64,000 nt of DNA from Ignavibacteriae bacterium HGW-Ignavibacteriae-2 (GTDB lineage: Bacteria > Bacteroidota > Ignavibacteria > Ignavibacteriales > Melioribacteraceae), in the NCBI GenBank assembly GCA_002839805.1, contig PGYT01000008.1, positions 1-64,000 on the forward strand. Reading direction: 5' to 3'. A program made the position numbers and the translations under genes. How positions within the stretch are numbered: position 1 is the first letter of the stretch; each line of letters starts with the position of its first letter. Shown here one piece after another: positions 1 through 9,847 of this stretch. The notes under the pieces were generated by a model that saw only the letters and a list, made by a program, of their open reading frames with translations, was not told the DNA's origin and searched no databases.

Positions 1-66
1 AAGATTGTAATGTAAAATTTCCACAATATCTTTTTCATCATCAACTAACAGAACTTTTGTTTTCAT
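1..66 (-). CDS. Response regulator, N-terminal fragment (cut by window edge)
   Basis: Only the first 22 codons are present; the gene continues to the left of the window. The translation begins MKTKVLLVDDEKDIVEIL, the usual start of a CheY-like receiver domain: a hydrophobic beta strand followed by the acidic DDE pocket that binds Mg2+. The start ATG lies at 64-66, one base after the stop of the upstream oxidoreductase gene, so the two are probably co-transcribed. The output domain is outside the window, so whether it is an OmpR/PhoB type or another type cannot be told. Confidence 0.75.
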   Translation of the reverse strand, partial: MKTKVLLVDDEKDIVEILHYNL

Positions 67-67
67 A

Positions 68-1072
68 TTATTTACACGCGATTTCTTGGTTTAATTCAGC
101 TGATTTATAAATACTTTCTATGAGGTTCATTCTATGTACAGCATCCTGGCAAGAAGAAATTACAGGATTATTGCCTCTTATTGAACCAATAAAATGTTTC
201 AATTCATTTTCGTAAGATTTTTTATACAAATCTTTTTTGTTTCCAGTAGATCCGGGAGTATAGTCTATATTGCCCGACTCAATTTTTTTATATGCCCGCA
301 ATGGATTTAGCTGCGCGGTGCCTTCGGTACCGAATGCTGTTAACGCGAAGGAATCGGTATCAGAATGAAATGACCAGCTCACTTCAAAATTAATTACGGA
401 TGAATTCTTAAAACGAATAAACCCTACTGCCGAGTCTTCAACATCTTTTGTTTTGTGATGGTATTTTTGCACCGATACTGATTTTAACTCCGGATAATCT
501 AACAACCACATTCCCAAATCGAGAAGAACAATTCCAAGATCTAATATTGCGCCTCCGCCCGATTCTTTCTTTTTCAGAAACCAGAGTTCTTTACTGCTTT
601 GTTTTCGCGCCCAACCGCTGCGAATATAAAAAATATTCCCAAGTTCTCCGCTATTAATTAAACTTTTTAACAGCATAGCATCCGGTCTAAAACGGGCGTT
701 CATACCAACCATAGCAACTTTTTTTGCTGATTTGGCCGCTTCGTTCACCTCTTTGGCTTCCTTTAATGAAGGCGCAACAGGTTTTTCGACAAGTATATTT
801 TGCCCTGCATTAAGACAATTGATAGCAATTTGTGGATGGGTGTTAGTTGGAGTAGCGATTATAACACCGTCCAATTCAGATTTCTCTAGCATTTCTGCAT
901 AATTTGAGAAACGAGCTTTTATACCGAATTTATCAGCAACATTTCTCAATCGATTTTTGTTAATTTCGGCAACTGCTGAAATTTCTACCATATTCATTTT
1001 GCTGAGAATTGGCAAATGAACCAGTTGTGCGATTCCTCCAAGACCAATGACACCTATACGAGTTTTATCCAT
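68..1072 (-). CDS. Gfo/Idh/MocA family NAD(P)-dependent oxidoreductase
   Basis: A 334-residue cytoplasmic dehydrogenase. The N-terminal Rossmann fold shows the dinucleotide motif GVIGLGGIAQ at residues 7-16, and the family EKP signature is at 96-98. The C-terminal half (about 125-330) fits the Gfo/Idh/MocA alpha/beta substrate domain. Members oxidise or reduce sugars, inositols or related polyols, and the sequence does not fix the substrate. The start ATG shares one base with the dxs stop (TAATG), so it is translationally coupled to dxs. Neither neighbour suggests a sugar pathway, so the function stays general. Confidence 0.85.
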   Translation of the reverse strand: MDKTRIGVIGLGGIAQLVHLPILSKMNMVEISAVAEINKNRLRNVADKFGIKARFSNYAEMLEKSELDGVIIATPTNTHPQIAINCLNAGQNILVEKPVAPSLKEAKEVNEAAKSAKKVAMVGMNARFRPDAMLLKSLINSGELGNIFYIRSGWARKQSSKELWFLKKKESGGGAILDLGIVLLDLGMWLLDYPELKSVSVQKYHHKTKDVEDSAVGFIRFKNSSVINFEVSWSFHSDTDSFALTAFGTEGTAQLNPLRAYKKIESGNIDYTPGSTGNKKDLYKKSYENELKHFIGSIRGNNPVISSCQDAVHRMNLIESIYKSAELNQEIACK

Positions 1073-2988
1073 TATGCGACAACTCCTTCGGATATTTTAT
1101 TCCCAAGATAAAAACTTTTTACTTTTTCGAAAATAGAATCCGGATCTAATCCAACTTCTTTATGCAACTGAAGCTGAGTTCCATGATCTATAAATTTATC
1201 TGGAATACCTAATCTTAAAATATTGTTCTTATAATTTTTTTCGTTAAAATATTCTAGAACTCCCGATCCAAATCCACCCACTATTGTATTTTCTTCTAAA
1301 GTTATAATTTTATCGAAACTATTATGTATTTCATCCAGTAATTTAGTATCGAGCGGTTTCACAAATCGCATATTAAATATTGATGCATGAATTCCTTCTT
1401 CTTCTAATTTATCCGCAGCAATATTTGAATATTCTACCATATTGCCTACTGCAAGCAAGGCAATATCAGCGCCTTCTCTTAATATTTCTCCTATACCTAT
1501 AGGCAATTCTTTAAATCCATTTATTAGTTTAACTCCCAGAGCATTCCCACGAGGATACCTTATTGCAACGGGACCATCTTTATACATAATTGCAGTATAG
1601 AGCATATCTCTTAATTCAGACTCGTCTTTAGGTGACATTATAACCATATTTGGTATCAACCGTAAATAGGTAAGATCAAACGAACCATGATGGGTGGGTC
1701 CATCCGCTCCCACCAAACCAGCTCTATCCAGAACAAAAATAACATCCAATTTTTGAAGGGCCACATCATGTATTATTTGATCAAAACCTCGCTGTAAAAA
1801 GGATGAATATATAGAAACAACCGGTTTAATACCTTGTGTTGCAAGCCCGGCTGAAAATGTTACGGCATGTTCCTCAGCAATTCCAACATCAAAATAATTA
1901 TCCGGACATTCTTTCTGGAGTAGGTTTAACCCGGTACCATCTGGCATAGCGGCTGTAATTCCAACTACTTTAGGATTCTCTTTAACTATTTCAACAAGAG
2001 CTTCCCCAAATATTTGAGTGTAAGATGCGGGTCCAGCTTTTTTAAATGCTTCACCCGTAATTTTATCGAACGGGGTTGATGCGTGTAATCTTTGTATGTG
2101 TCCTTCTGCAGGTTTATATCCTTTGCCTTTTTCAGTTATTGCGTGAACGAGTATTGGTCCTTGCAATGGTTTAATGTATTCAAAAAGTTTAACGAGCTGA
2201 TTTATATTATGCCCATTAACGGGTCCAAAGTATCGGAAACCAAGAGCTTCAAACAACATTCCGGGAGTAATAATGGATTTAATTCCGGATTCGAGGCGGG
2301 CAGCCACTCTGCGTAGTCTGTCTCCAAAATTATCGAGTTTTCCCGTTAAGTCCCAGATCGCTCCTTTAAATCTGTTGTACTCCGGATGAGAAATCATCTC
2401 AGTAAAATAATTGGATATCTGCCAAACGTTTGGAGCGATCGACATGTTATTATCGTTGAGAACAACAATAATATTGCTTTTAAGCACACCGGAATTATTC
2501 ATGGCTTCATAAGCCATTCCGCCTGTCATGGCACCGTCTCCAATAACAGCTATTACCTTACCATTGCTTTTGTTCAACTTATTGGCTTCAGCCATTCCTA
2601 ATGCCGCGGAAATAGATGTGGAAGCGTGTCCCGCGCCAAATGCGTCATATTCGCTTTCTGATCGTTTTAAGAATCCGCTTAATCCTTGATATTGACGAAT
2701 TGTTATGAGTTCGTCTCTGCGCCCAGTAAGTATTTTATGAGGATATGCCTGATGTCCCGTATCCCAAACAACTTTATCCTCAGGGGTATTAAATACTTTA
2801 TGAAGCGCAACGGTAAGTTCAACAGCTCCAAGTCCGCCACCGAAGTGACCACCTATTTGAGAGACAACATCAACCATATATTCGCGAATTTCCGAACACA
2901 ACATTTTTAATTGCCGTGCACTGAAATTTCTTATATCTTTTGGAGAATCGACTTGAAATAGTAATTCATATTTCGATTTATCAATCAT
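1072..2988 (-). CDS. dxs: 1-deoxy-D-xylulose-5-phosphate synthase
   Basis: Condenses pyruvate and glyceraldehyde 3-phosphate to DXP, the first step of the MEP isoprenoid pathway, also feeding thiamine and pyridoxal synthesis. At 638 residues it is full length. The family GGHFGGGLG motif with its conserved His is at 47-54, the thiamine diphosphate GDG motif at 150-152 with the matching asparagines near 178-180. The pyrimidine-domain segment GADGPTHHG and a C-terminal transketolase domain follow. It lies downstream of xseA-xseB with an 18-base gap; the same xse-dxs order occurs in other bacteria. No other MEP gene is in the window. Confidence 0.97.
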   Translation of the reverse strand: MIDKSKYELLFQVDSPKDIRNFSARQLKMLCSEIREYMVDVVSQIGGHFGGGLGAVELTVALHKVFNTPEDKVVWDTGHQAYPHKILTGRRDELITIRQYQGLSGFLKRSESEYDAFGAGHASTSISAALGMAEANKLNKSNGKVIAVIGDGAMTGGMAYEAMNNSGVLKSNIIVVLNDNNMSIAPNVWQISNYFTEMISHPEYNRFKGAIWDLTGKLDNFGDRLRRVAARLESGIKSIITPGMLFEALGFRYFGPVNGHNINQLVKLFEYIKPLQGPILVHAITEKGKGYKPAEGHIQRLHASTPFDKITGEAFKKAGPASYTQIFGEALVEIVKENPKVVGITAAMPDGTGLNLLQKECPDNYFDVGIAEEHAVTFSAGLATQGIKPVVSIYSSFLQRGFDQIIHDVALQKLDVIFVLDRAGLVGADGPTHHGSFDLTYLRLIPNMVIMSPKDESELRDMLYTAIMYKDGPVAIRYPRGNALGVKLINGFKELPIGIGEILREGADIALLAVGNMVEYSNIAADKLEEEGIHASIFNMRFVKPLDTKLLDEIHNSFDKIITLEENTIVGGFGSGVLEYFNEKNYKNNILRLGIPDKFIDHGTQLQLHKEVGLDPDSIFEKVKSFYLGNKISEGVVA

Positions 2989-3006
2989 TTAAACGCCTCG
3001 GTAGTT

Positions 3007-3219
3007 CTAATTTTCCAGTTCTTTTCCTAATTCCGATTTTAATTCGGTTATTTTCAATTCAGCTTCTTTTAATTTTTTGTGACATAATTCCGAAAGTTTA
3101 ATACCTTCTTCGTAAAGCTGAATCGAATCATCCAAACCTATATCTTCACTTTCAAGCTGATCGGATATTTCCTGAAGTCTTTTAAGCAAGTCTTCAAATT
3201 TTTCTCTTTTCTTAGTCAT
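3007..3219 (-). CDS. xseB: Exodeoxyribonuclease VII small subunit
   Basis: A 70-residue, highly charged helical protein with the XseB family pattern FEDLLKRLQEISDQLESE, then GLDDSIQLYEEGIKLSELC. XseB subunits bind the helical C-terminal part of XseA to make the ATP-independent single-strand exonuclease VII. Its start overlaps the last 8 bases of xseA, the usual translationally coupled arrangement. Length and composition are normal for the family. Confidence 0.92.
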   Translation of the reverse strand: MTKKREKFEDLLKRLQEISDQLESEDIGLDDSIQLYEEGIKLSELCHKKLKEAELKITELKSELGKELEN

Positions 3220-4414
3220 TGTTTATTTGCACCTCGCCGTCATAGAATCTAATTGTAACATTTTCGCCTTTTATAAAATCCGACGATCTTTTAAGTACAG
3301 CATTATTTTGTTTCGTTAAAGTAAATCCACGTTTTAAGGTTTTATTTACATCGAAAGATTCTAAAATTTTTGTGAATAATACAACCTTATTTTTAATTTG
3401 TTGTTGTTTTGAATGCATATGATTTTCAATACGGTAAAATAGATTATCGAGCATTTGTGTTTTTGTAAGAATCATATTCTCAGGAATTCTAAATCCATAG
3501 GATTTAATTAAATTGTCCAACTCTTTGCTTGCCGAACTAATTTTATCCATTAAGTTTACGAAAGCATCCTCAGCAAATTCTTCAACAAAATTTATTATGT
3601 CTTCTACATCCGGTGTGGCTAATTCCATAGCAGCTGTTGGTGTTGGAGCCCGCAAATCAGCGACGAAATCGGCTATCGTAAAATCAACTTCGTGTCCAAC
3701 GCCGCTTATAATCGGTATAACTGAATCGAATATAGCACGGGCAACAACTTCTTCGTTAAATGCCCACAGATCCTCCAGCGAACCGCCGCCTCTGCCAATA
3801 ATAATAACGTCAACATCTGTTCGGTTTAATTCTTCAATAGCCCGCGCAATTTCTGCCGCGGCGCCCAAACCCTGAACTTTACTTGATCTTAAAACCAACT
3901 GCACCAATGGATATCTTCTTGAAGCTACACTTATCATGTCCTTAAACGCTGCACCATCACCTGCGGTAACAATACCAATTTTTTCAGGAAACCTCCCGAT
4001 TGCTTTTTTATACTGTAAATCGAACAAACCTTCGGACGATAATTTTTTCTTCAGTTTTTCAAAAGCCGCCTGCAATTCACCTTCTCCAGCAGGCTGCATG
4101 GACCGAACATCAATCTGATAATTCCCGCGTGGTGTATAGACAGAAATTTTACCCGTAACAATTATTTTCATGCCATCGTCAGGTGTAAAAAATACCGAGC
4201 TATTAACTCCTTTCCACATTGTACAACTTATCTGCGAACTTTCGTCTTTAAGAGTAAAATACCAATGCCCGGAGAAATGCGCCTTAAAATTGGAAATTTC
4301 ACCAATAACACTAACCTGTTCAAAGTTTTGTTCAAGTGTCTGTTTTATTTTCCCGCTTATCTGCGAAACAGTTAATATATTCTGCCTAAGATTCATTAAT
4401 TCTCTTTTTAGCAA
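3212..4414 (-). CDS. xseA: Exodeoxyribonuclease VII large subunit
   Basis: Catalytic subunit of exonuclease VII, which degrades single-stranded DNA from both ends in repair and mismatch processing. The N-terminal OB-fold (about residues 10-105) contains VIGEISNFKAHFSGHWYFTL, typical of XseA. The catalytic Exonuc_VII_L domain follows, with the GRGGGSLEDLWAFNEE and GVGHEVDFTIADFVAD motifs. The 400-residue length is normal. The first residues MLKREL precede a second possible start, MNLRQNIL (7th codon), which is equally plausible. xseB follows with an 8-base overlap. Confidence 0.95.
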   Translation of the reverse strand: MLKRELMNLRQNILTVSQISGKIKQTLEQNFEQVSVIGEISNFKAHFSGHWYFTLKDESSQISCTMWKGVNSSVFFTPDDGMKIIVTGKISVYTPRGNYQIDVRSMQPAGEGELQAAFEKLKKKLSSEGLFDLQYKKAIGRFPEKIGIVTAGDGAAFKDMISVASRRYPLVQLVLRSSKVQGLGAAAEIARAIEELNRTDVDVIIIGRGGGSLEDLWAFNEEVVARAIFDSVIPIISGVGHEVDFTIADFVADLRAPTPTAAMELATPDVEDIINFVEEFAEDAFVNLMDKISSASKELDNLIKSYGFRIPENMILTKTQMLDNLFYRIENHMHSKQQQIKNKVVLFTKILESFDVNKTLKRGFTLTKQNNAVLKRSSDFIKGENVTIRFYDGEVQINND

Positions 4415-4510
4415 ACAATCTTAAATATTGCCCTTACAATTTAAAGACTCATTTCAACAGAAAAAAATTTTCTGAAATAAATATTTATTTTAATCTGTAA
4501 ACTTACTTGA

Positions 4511-7063
4511 TTAGAAACGAACATTAAAACCTATGGTAGGTAAAATAGGGAACATACTGGTTGCTTCTTTTTTAAGTTTAAGATCATCAGTCACAAAATA
4601 GTCATAATTTATTATATTCGAACGATTGTAAACATTTATTACATCGAGATAAAACGTCCAATCAAAATCAAAATAATCAGCTTTAGCGTTAAGTCTTAAA
4701 TCCAATCTATGATAATCCGGTTTACGTGAATTATATCGATTATTATTATCACCGTAGTCAACGTCGAATATAACCGCGTCAGCGGATCCACGTGTTGCAA
4801 TTACAGGAGTTTCGGGAATTAAGTCGCCATCTTTGTCACCAAGTGTAATGCGAGGTTTAATCCCTAAAGCTTTGGTGAGTGGGAATCCGGATCCAAATTG
4901 AAAACGGGCTCCAAGTTCCAGCCAGGAATTGATTTTATAGTTCAGCACTAAGTTTGCAGTATGCCTCTGATCGTATTGAAAAGGTAATTTACGTCCTTCT
5001 ACATATCTATTGGCATAAGCCAGTGAATAAGAAATCCAACCGTTAATTTTACCCCCTTCTGTTAAATTTAATTTTTCAAGTAAAAGTTCAAATCCATATG
5101 CCTGCCCGTAAGAATTATTTGCCGGTATTGAAGTTGTGGAATCAATTGAGATTTTTATTGGTTCGCTCCAACCGGAAACATAGCGTATATCCCTACCCGG
5201 AATGGCTTGAACCGTGTAGCCGGTTCCTATAACTTTTACAGGTTCAATTAGATCAGTAAAATCCTTAAAATACGATTCAAATTTAATTTTCCATTCGTTG
5301 GATAACCATCGCTCCAGGCTAACAACGTAGTGGGTCGATTTTTCGGCATCAAGGTTTTTGTTTACATTCTCGTTAAAATCGAACAACCGATTTCTATCTC
5401 GTAATTTTTCGTATCCTATGGATTGGTAATAAATTCCCCATACTGCGCGGAGTGTAGTTATTTCATCAAACGCGTATGAAAGGGAAATTCTTGGTGCCAA
5501 ATAGGATTTGTTTAGTATTTCATAATAGTCGTAACGTAAACCGGGTTGTAAGAAAAATTTACCTAACATAAATTTGTTATTAACGTAGGCCCGAAACCTT
5601 TGATAATCAATTTTATCTTTTAGATCCTCCAATGCTGCTCTTGCTCTTACACTGAATCTTAGAAATGCTTGCAATTCCGGATCAATGTCAAAATCAAAAT
5701 CAATGAGCGTGCTCATCTTATCGAATCCTACGCCAAATTCCAACTCATTATTTTCTTTCCAGAAATAAGTAAATCTATCTTCAATAGAATATTTACTGAA
5801 TTTATATTTACTTTTCACACCAAAACCAAATAAATAAGGTTTCAATGTATCGGGAGCGATATCCTCAAAATCGTTTCTATCCAATGAGGGATCGAGTAAT
5901 TCACTATCGAAATTTGAATCGCCACCGTTGTTATACCAGGAAACGATTACTTTGTTCAACAAATTGTCCTTTGGGGCATAATGCCATGCTAAACTTATCA
6001 AATCGTTTTTTGAGACGTCAACAACAGAAACACTGTCAGCAGTTTTTCTTTTTGGTCCGCTTATAACACGAACACCGTCTCGTGAATAAATTCCATTAAT
6101 AAAAAATTTATGCCCGTTAAAAGGTCCGAAAGCCAGTTTTGTCTGCACATCATAAAAATTGGGGAACGACACATTATCCTCAACCAGTCCCGAATTTTTT
6201 ACAAATGGCTCAATTATAAGATCATAATATGTTCTACGCGAATTAATAAGCCAGCTGCCGGGTATATTAAATGGATTTTTTCCTTCCAAAACAATATTAG
6301 CCGCAACAATACTGGCGTTTACATTGCCTGATATTGCGCTATTTATATTTCCCTGCCTGTTTGTAACATCTAAGACAGCAGATAAACGGTCACCGTAACG
6401 AGCAGGAAATCCGCCTGTAATCAAATTTATGTCCGATACCGCCTCGGGGTTAAACATACTAATAACGCCGTATAATCTATAAGGATTAAATACCTCAACA
6501 TCATCCATTATAATAAGGTTTTGGTCAGGGCCGCTTCCTCTAATAATAAGTTGTGAAGAAAAATCGTTTGGGGCCAATACACCAGGTAAGGATTGCAGCG
6601 ACCTAAATACATCCGTAATTGCCCCGGGCATAACTTTGGCGCTTCTTGGTTGAAGATTTATTAGGCTTGTCCGTGTATCATCTTGTTTTTGTATTTTGTT
6701 ATCAACTATCTTAACTTCACCAATTTCTATGGATTTGGAGATCATTTCCACGTTCCATAAAAGAGTACGGTTAGCGAGAACATTTATCTCAAATATTTTT
6801 GTCTCAAATCCAACAGAACTGAATTGTACCGTGTGTTTGCCTGCGGGAATATTTTTTATCTCGTATAATCCATCTATATCCGAAACACCACCGTTGGCAG
6901 TTTCCAATAAAAATATATTTACACCTGGAATGGGCTCCCCGGCATGGGTTATTTGTCCCTTGAGTTTTCCTTCCTGGGCAAATACTAATCCGGAAGTAAT
7001 TAAAATGATATAAAATATTCGAATCATATTTTTTCTATAATTATTCATCATAAAATAGAACAT
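4511..7063 (-). CDS. TonB-dependent outer-membrane receptor with CarboxypepD_reg N-terminal domain
   Basis: An 850-residue outer-membrane protein. A signal peptide (hydrophobic stretch ending GLVFAQ near residue 30) is followed by a carboxypeptidase-regulatory-like beta-sandwich (about 33-110, KGQITHAGEPIPGVNIF). The plug domain comes next, with LIIRGSGPDQNLIIMDDVEV, then a long TonB-dependent beta-barrel ending in aromatic ..GFNVRF. Barrels of this type import large or scarce ligands using TonB energy; the substrate is not evident. Several in-frame ATGs occur in the first 12 codons without a clear ribosome site, so the exact start is open. It lies 11 bases after the GNAT gene and is probably its operon partner. 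Confidence 0.9.
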   Translation of the reverse strand: MFYFMMNNYRKNMIRIFYIILITSGLVFAQEGKLKGQITHAGEPIPGVNIFLLETANGGVSDIDGLYEIKNIPAGKHTVQFSSVGFETKIFEINVLANRTLLWNVEMISKSIEIGEVKIVDNKIQKQDDTRTSLINLQPRSAKVMPGAITDVFRSLQSLPGVLAPNDFSSQLIIRGSGPDQNLIIMDDVEVFNPYRLYGVISMFNPEAVSDINLITGGFPARYGDRLSAVLDVTNRQGNINSAISGNVNASIVAANIVLEGKNPFNIPGSWLINSRRTYYDLIIEPFVKNSGLVEDNVSFPNFYDVQTKLAFGPFNGHKFFINGIYSRDGVRVISGPKRKTADSVSVVDVSKNDLISLAWHYAPKDNLLNKVIVSWYNNGGDSNFDSELLDPSLDRNDFEDIAPDTLKPYLFGFGVKSKYKFSKYSIEDRFTYFWKENNELEFGVGFDKMSTLIDFDFDIDPELQAFLRFSVRARAALEDLKDKIDYQRFRAYVNNKFMLGKFFLQPGLRYDYYEILNKSYLAPRISLSYAFDEITTLRAVWGIYYQSIGYEKLRDRNRLFDFNENVNKNLDAEKSTHYVVSLERWLSNEWKIKFESYFKDFTDLIEPVKVIGTGYTVQAIPGRDIRYVSGWSEPIKISIDSTTSIPANNSYGQAYGFELLLEKLNLTEGGKINGWISYSLAYANRYVEGRKLPFQYDQRHTANLVLNYKINSWLELGARFQFGSGFPLTKALGIKPRITLGDKDGDLIPETPVIATRGSADAVIFDVDYGDNNNRYNSRKPDYHRLDLRLNAKADYFDFDWTFYLDVINVYNRSNIINYDYFVTDDLKLKKEATSMFPILPTIGFNVRF

Positions 7064-7074
7064 AATTTTTATGA

Positions 7075-7986
7075 TTATGATTCCAATATTTTTTCATATC
7101 GCCAAAATATTCTGTCCACTTTAGAATTTATATAGTGCATATAAAAAGGGATTGGACCCACCCAGGGAATGATCGCTTTATTGTAGCCAATTTCCTGCAT
7201 ATCGGCTATACATCTTTTAAGGAGAATTCCGCCTACTCCTTTTCCCCTAGCCGCTTCGGTTGTACCCATAGGTCCGAACCAACCGAGTCCGATATTATTT
7301 GTATCATAAGCGGAAAAAGCGATAATTTCATTATTTCTAAATGCCAAATGAATTGAAATCGGATTATTCTTAAAAGCAGCCTCTACTTCCCCTCTCCAAG
7401 CATTAAAATTTTTATCAATCCAATTTAGTGTCGAATCAAAATCACCTGAAACTGCCCGTCGAATATTAATCCCGCCCAATTTGATTTCCAGTTCTTCCGA
7501 ATCAGTTGAAAAGTTCTTATCGGATAATTCTACTGAAAGATTTGAAGTATCTCCAATTTTTTTATACCCCATTCGTTCAAAAAAACAAATTGCTTCTGTA
7601 TAAAATGGATCCAGTCCGGGCATATAATAATTCGGCCAACTCTCGAAAAGTCGTATGGATTTAATCTGATTTTCAATAAATTTATTTTCTATGCGTGTAT
7701 ATAATTCGCGTGCAAGTCCATTTCTTCTATATTGCGGATGAGTTGCTAATAACTTTATGTAACCTTGTTTTCCGTTTTCTCGCTGGCGAATAACTGCCAT
7801 AATAAAACCTATCAACTTTCCAGATGAAAAAGCCAATAGTGTTGAACCATTTGAAAAATCATTGTCATCGAATATTTTTTGGCATAAAAGAGAATTAGTT
7901 AAAGAATCTCTGGGCATAGACGAACCGCACAATTCTGTTATATCTCCGAGATCTGAATATTTGATTTCGCGTATAGTATAATTCAT
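7075..7986 (-). CDS. GNAT-family N-acetyltransferase with two GNAT domains
   Basis: A 303-residue cytoplasmic protein. The N-terminal half (about 1-140) is a GNAT fold with acetyl-CoA motif A LLATHPQYRRNGLARELYTR. The C-terminal half (about 170-300) repeats the fold, with the pattern GTTEAARGKGVGGILLKRC and a conserved IIPWVGPIPFY segment. Tandem GNAT proteins acetylate amines of small molecules or proteins; the acceptor cannot be deduced. It lies between a secreted protein 8 bases upstream and a TonB receptor 11 bases downstream. Confidence 0.85.
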   Translation of the reverse strand: MNYTIREIKYSDLGDITELCGSSMPRDSLTNSLLCQKIFDDNDFSNGSTLLAFSSGKLIGFIMAVIRQRENGKQGYIKLLATHPQYRRNGLARELYTRIENKFIENQIKSIRLFESWPNYYMPGLDPFYTEAICFFERMGYKKIGDTSNLSVELSDKNFSTDSEELEIKLGGINIRRAVSGDFDSTLNWIDKNFNAWRGEVEAAFKNNPISIHLAFRNNEIIAFSAYDTNNIGLGWFGPMGTTEAARGKGVGGILLKRCIADMQEIGYNKAIIPWVGPIPFYMHYINSKVDRIFWRYEKILES

Positions 7987-7994
7987 TTTATTTC

Positions 7995-8822
7995 CTAAAA
8001 ATTTAGAGAGAAGAAACTGGAATATAATCCTATAGAAACTTCATGAAAATTTAGATTCCCCTCATTAAAATTTGTATTGAATCTGTATTTGCTATACACG
8101 GTAAACACATTATAAAGAGTGAACCAACCAACTGATATTTCCGGACTAATCCCGTTGAATCCGAGAAAATCGGTAAATCCATTTAGGCCTGGTGAAATAT
8201 ATTCTATATACTTTGTAGAAATTATCTGTTTATACCCGATTCGTAAAAAGTTCTTTTTCGGTCCATCAATTATATGTGCGTACTCCGCCGAAATAAGTGC
8301 TACGGGGTAATTAAATCCATCGCCAAAAAATGTAAACAAAGTAATCTCTTTAGATAAGCTGAAGTATTTTCCATCTTTAAATATGGAATAAGTCGGTGAG
8401 GGCATTCCAAAAATTATACCGCCCAAACATAATGTAAAAAAATTAGGGCTCTCACCTTTAAGCAGTTCGTTATCTGCGGGCAGGGCAATATCATAAATTT
8501 CGCTCGTAGTAACATCACCGTTTTTATTTGTTACTTTTATTATGTAAGGCACCGTTGTGGAGTCAAATGTATAGCCTTTCATTAAAATTTCTATTGCATG
8601 GTCTTCACTAAAATCTTTAGTAACTGTAAACTCGTATTTGTTGTTTAGTATAAATACTGACTTCACCGGTTCATTTGTAAAAAATGAAAGTTTAAGAACA
8701 TGTGGTTTTTCTGGTGTAACAAAAGCGTCGAGTACAGATATTTCTGTCCCACCTTCCTGTGCCCAATTTATTGAATAACAAAAAATGAACACAACAAGAA
8801 GTAATTTTTTTTTCATCTGCAA
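7995..8822 (-). CDS. Uncharacterised secreted protein
   Basis: A 275-residue protein I do not recognise. It has a clear signal peptide (KKKLLLVVFIFCYSINWAQ, residues 4-22). An immunoglobulin-like region around 25-115 is rich in beta strands, and the C-terminal half looks like the strands of a small outer-membrane or surface barrel, ending SSFFSLNF. The start is TTG with GGGAG five bases upstream; an ATG two codons later is the alternative. It is the first gene of a likely operon with the GNAT protein and TonB receptor, and its upstream region is shared with divergent surE. Confidence 0.6.
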   Translation of the reverse strand: MQMKKKLLLVVFIFCYSINWAQEGGTEISVLDAFVTPEKPHVLKLSFFTNEPVKSVFILNNKYEFTVTKDFSEDHAIEILMKGYTFDSTTVPYIIKVTNKNGDVTTSEIYDIALPADNELLKGESPNFFTLCLGGIIFGMPSPTYSIFKDGKYFSLSKEITLFTFFGDGFNYPVALISAEYAHIIDGPKKNFLRIGYKQIISTKYIEYISPGLNGFTDFLGFNGISPEISVGWFTLYNVFTVYSKYRFNTNFNEGNLNFHEVSIGLYSSFFSLNF

Positions 8823-8894
8823 TTATTCTCCCTTTTTTACATTTCCAAATTAAGATAATTTGTTTAAAGTTATTGATGTTTGTATCTAAATAGG

Positions 8895-8924
8895 TTGAAA
8901 GTCAATCGGATTAGCAAATAGAAT
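8895..8924 (+). promoter_or_regulatory. Possible promoter for surE
   Basis: TTGAAA (8895-8900) and TAGAAT (8919-8924) lie 18 bases apart, a near-consensus sigma-70-type pair about 40 bases upstream of the surE start. This is inferred from pattern alone in an AT-rich divergent region. Confidence 0.35.
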
Positions 8925-8963
8925 TAAGTATATTTGCTCAATTAATAATTGAGGTATAAATAA

Positions 8964-9731
8964 TTGAAAATACTGATCAGTAATGACGATGGGATTGATT
9001 CCCTTGGTATTCAAGTTCTGGCAAATAAAATGAAAGAGATTGGCGATGTTCTTGTTGTAGCGCCAAAAACCGAACAAAGCGCAGTTGGACACGCTATTAC
9101 AATGAAAATTCCTGTAAGGGTTCACGAATATAAAAAGGACGGTTATTTTTTCGGATACGCAGTTGAAGGCACACCGGCAGACTGCATTAAAATGGGAATT
9201 AAAAATATAATGCGTGAATTGCCCGATATAGTTGTTTCGGGAATTAATCATGGCTCCAATGCTGCAATAAATATAATTTATTCCGGAACTGTATCAGCAG
9301 CCCGTGAAGCGGCAATAATGGATGTGCCAGCTATTGCGGTTTCCGTAGCCAGCCATGACGCAACCGAATTTGAATACGCCGCCGAACTTGCAAAGATTCT
9401 TGTGCTTGAAGTTATGGAAAAAGGGCTGCGTCCGGGAACATTGCTGAATGTGAACGTACCTGACCTTCCGGCGGATAAAATTAAAGGAGTACTTATAACC
9501 CAACAAGGTTTGAGTAAATGGGACGACGTTTATGAGGAACGAATAGATCCTTATGGTAAAAAATATTATTGGTTAACTGGTAAAATAATTGAGATGGATG
9601 AAAATTTAAAAGCAGATCACTATGCTTTGAATCAAGATTATGTGGCTATAACACCAATACATTTTGATCTGACCGATTATAACACTTACGATCTGATGCA
9701 ATCTTGGAACATTAACACAAATAAAAAATAA
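8964..9731 (+). CDS. surE: 5'/3'-nucleotidase SurE
   Basis: A metal-dependent nucleoside monophosphate phosphatase linked to stationary-phase survival. The N-terminus KILISNDDGIDSLG carries the metal-binding DD at residues 8-9. Family motifs GTPADCIKMGI and VVSGINHGSN follow, the latter with a metal-binding Asn. At 255 residues it is full length. The start is TTG preceded by GAGGT with suitable spacing. It is the first gene of a plus-strand run that continues with the VWA protein after a 116-base gap. Confidence 0.96.
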   Translation: MKILISNDDGIDSLGIQVLANKMKEIGDVLVVAPKTEQSAVGHAITMKIPVRVHEYKKDGYFFGYAVEGTPADCIKMGIKNIMRELPDIVVSGINHGSNAAINIIYSGTVSAAREAAIMDVPAIAVSVASHDATEFEYAAELAKILVLEVMEKGLRPGTLLNVNVPDLPADKIKGVLITQQGLSKWDDVYEERIDPYGKKYYWLTGKIIEMDENLKADHYALNQDYVAITPIHFDLTDYNTYDLMQSWNINTNKK

Positions 9732-9847
9732 AAAGGGGAAAATTCTCCGTCGTAACAAAAACTTTATTGGCGGAGAGTTCTAAATAAACCCGTATAATAT
9801 ATTTAATAAAACTGCGGTTTAAAAAAACACTTAATCACTTTTTACTG

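Noticed and set aside
9735-9785. Terminator after surE from TCTCCG and CGGAGA
   Set aside because: The arms are only six bases with a loop of over 20 and no T-tract, so I did not list it.
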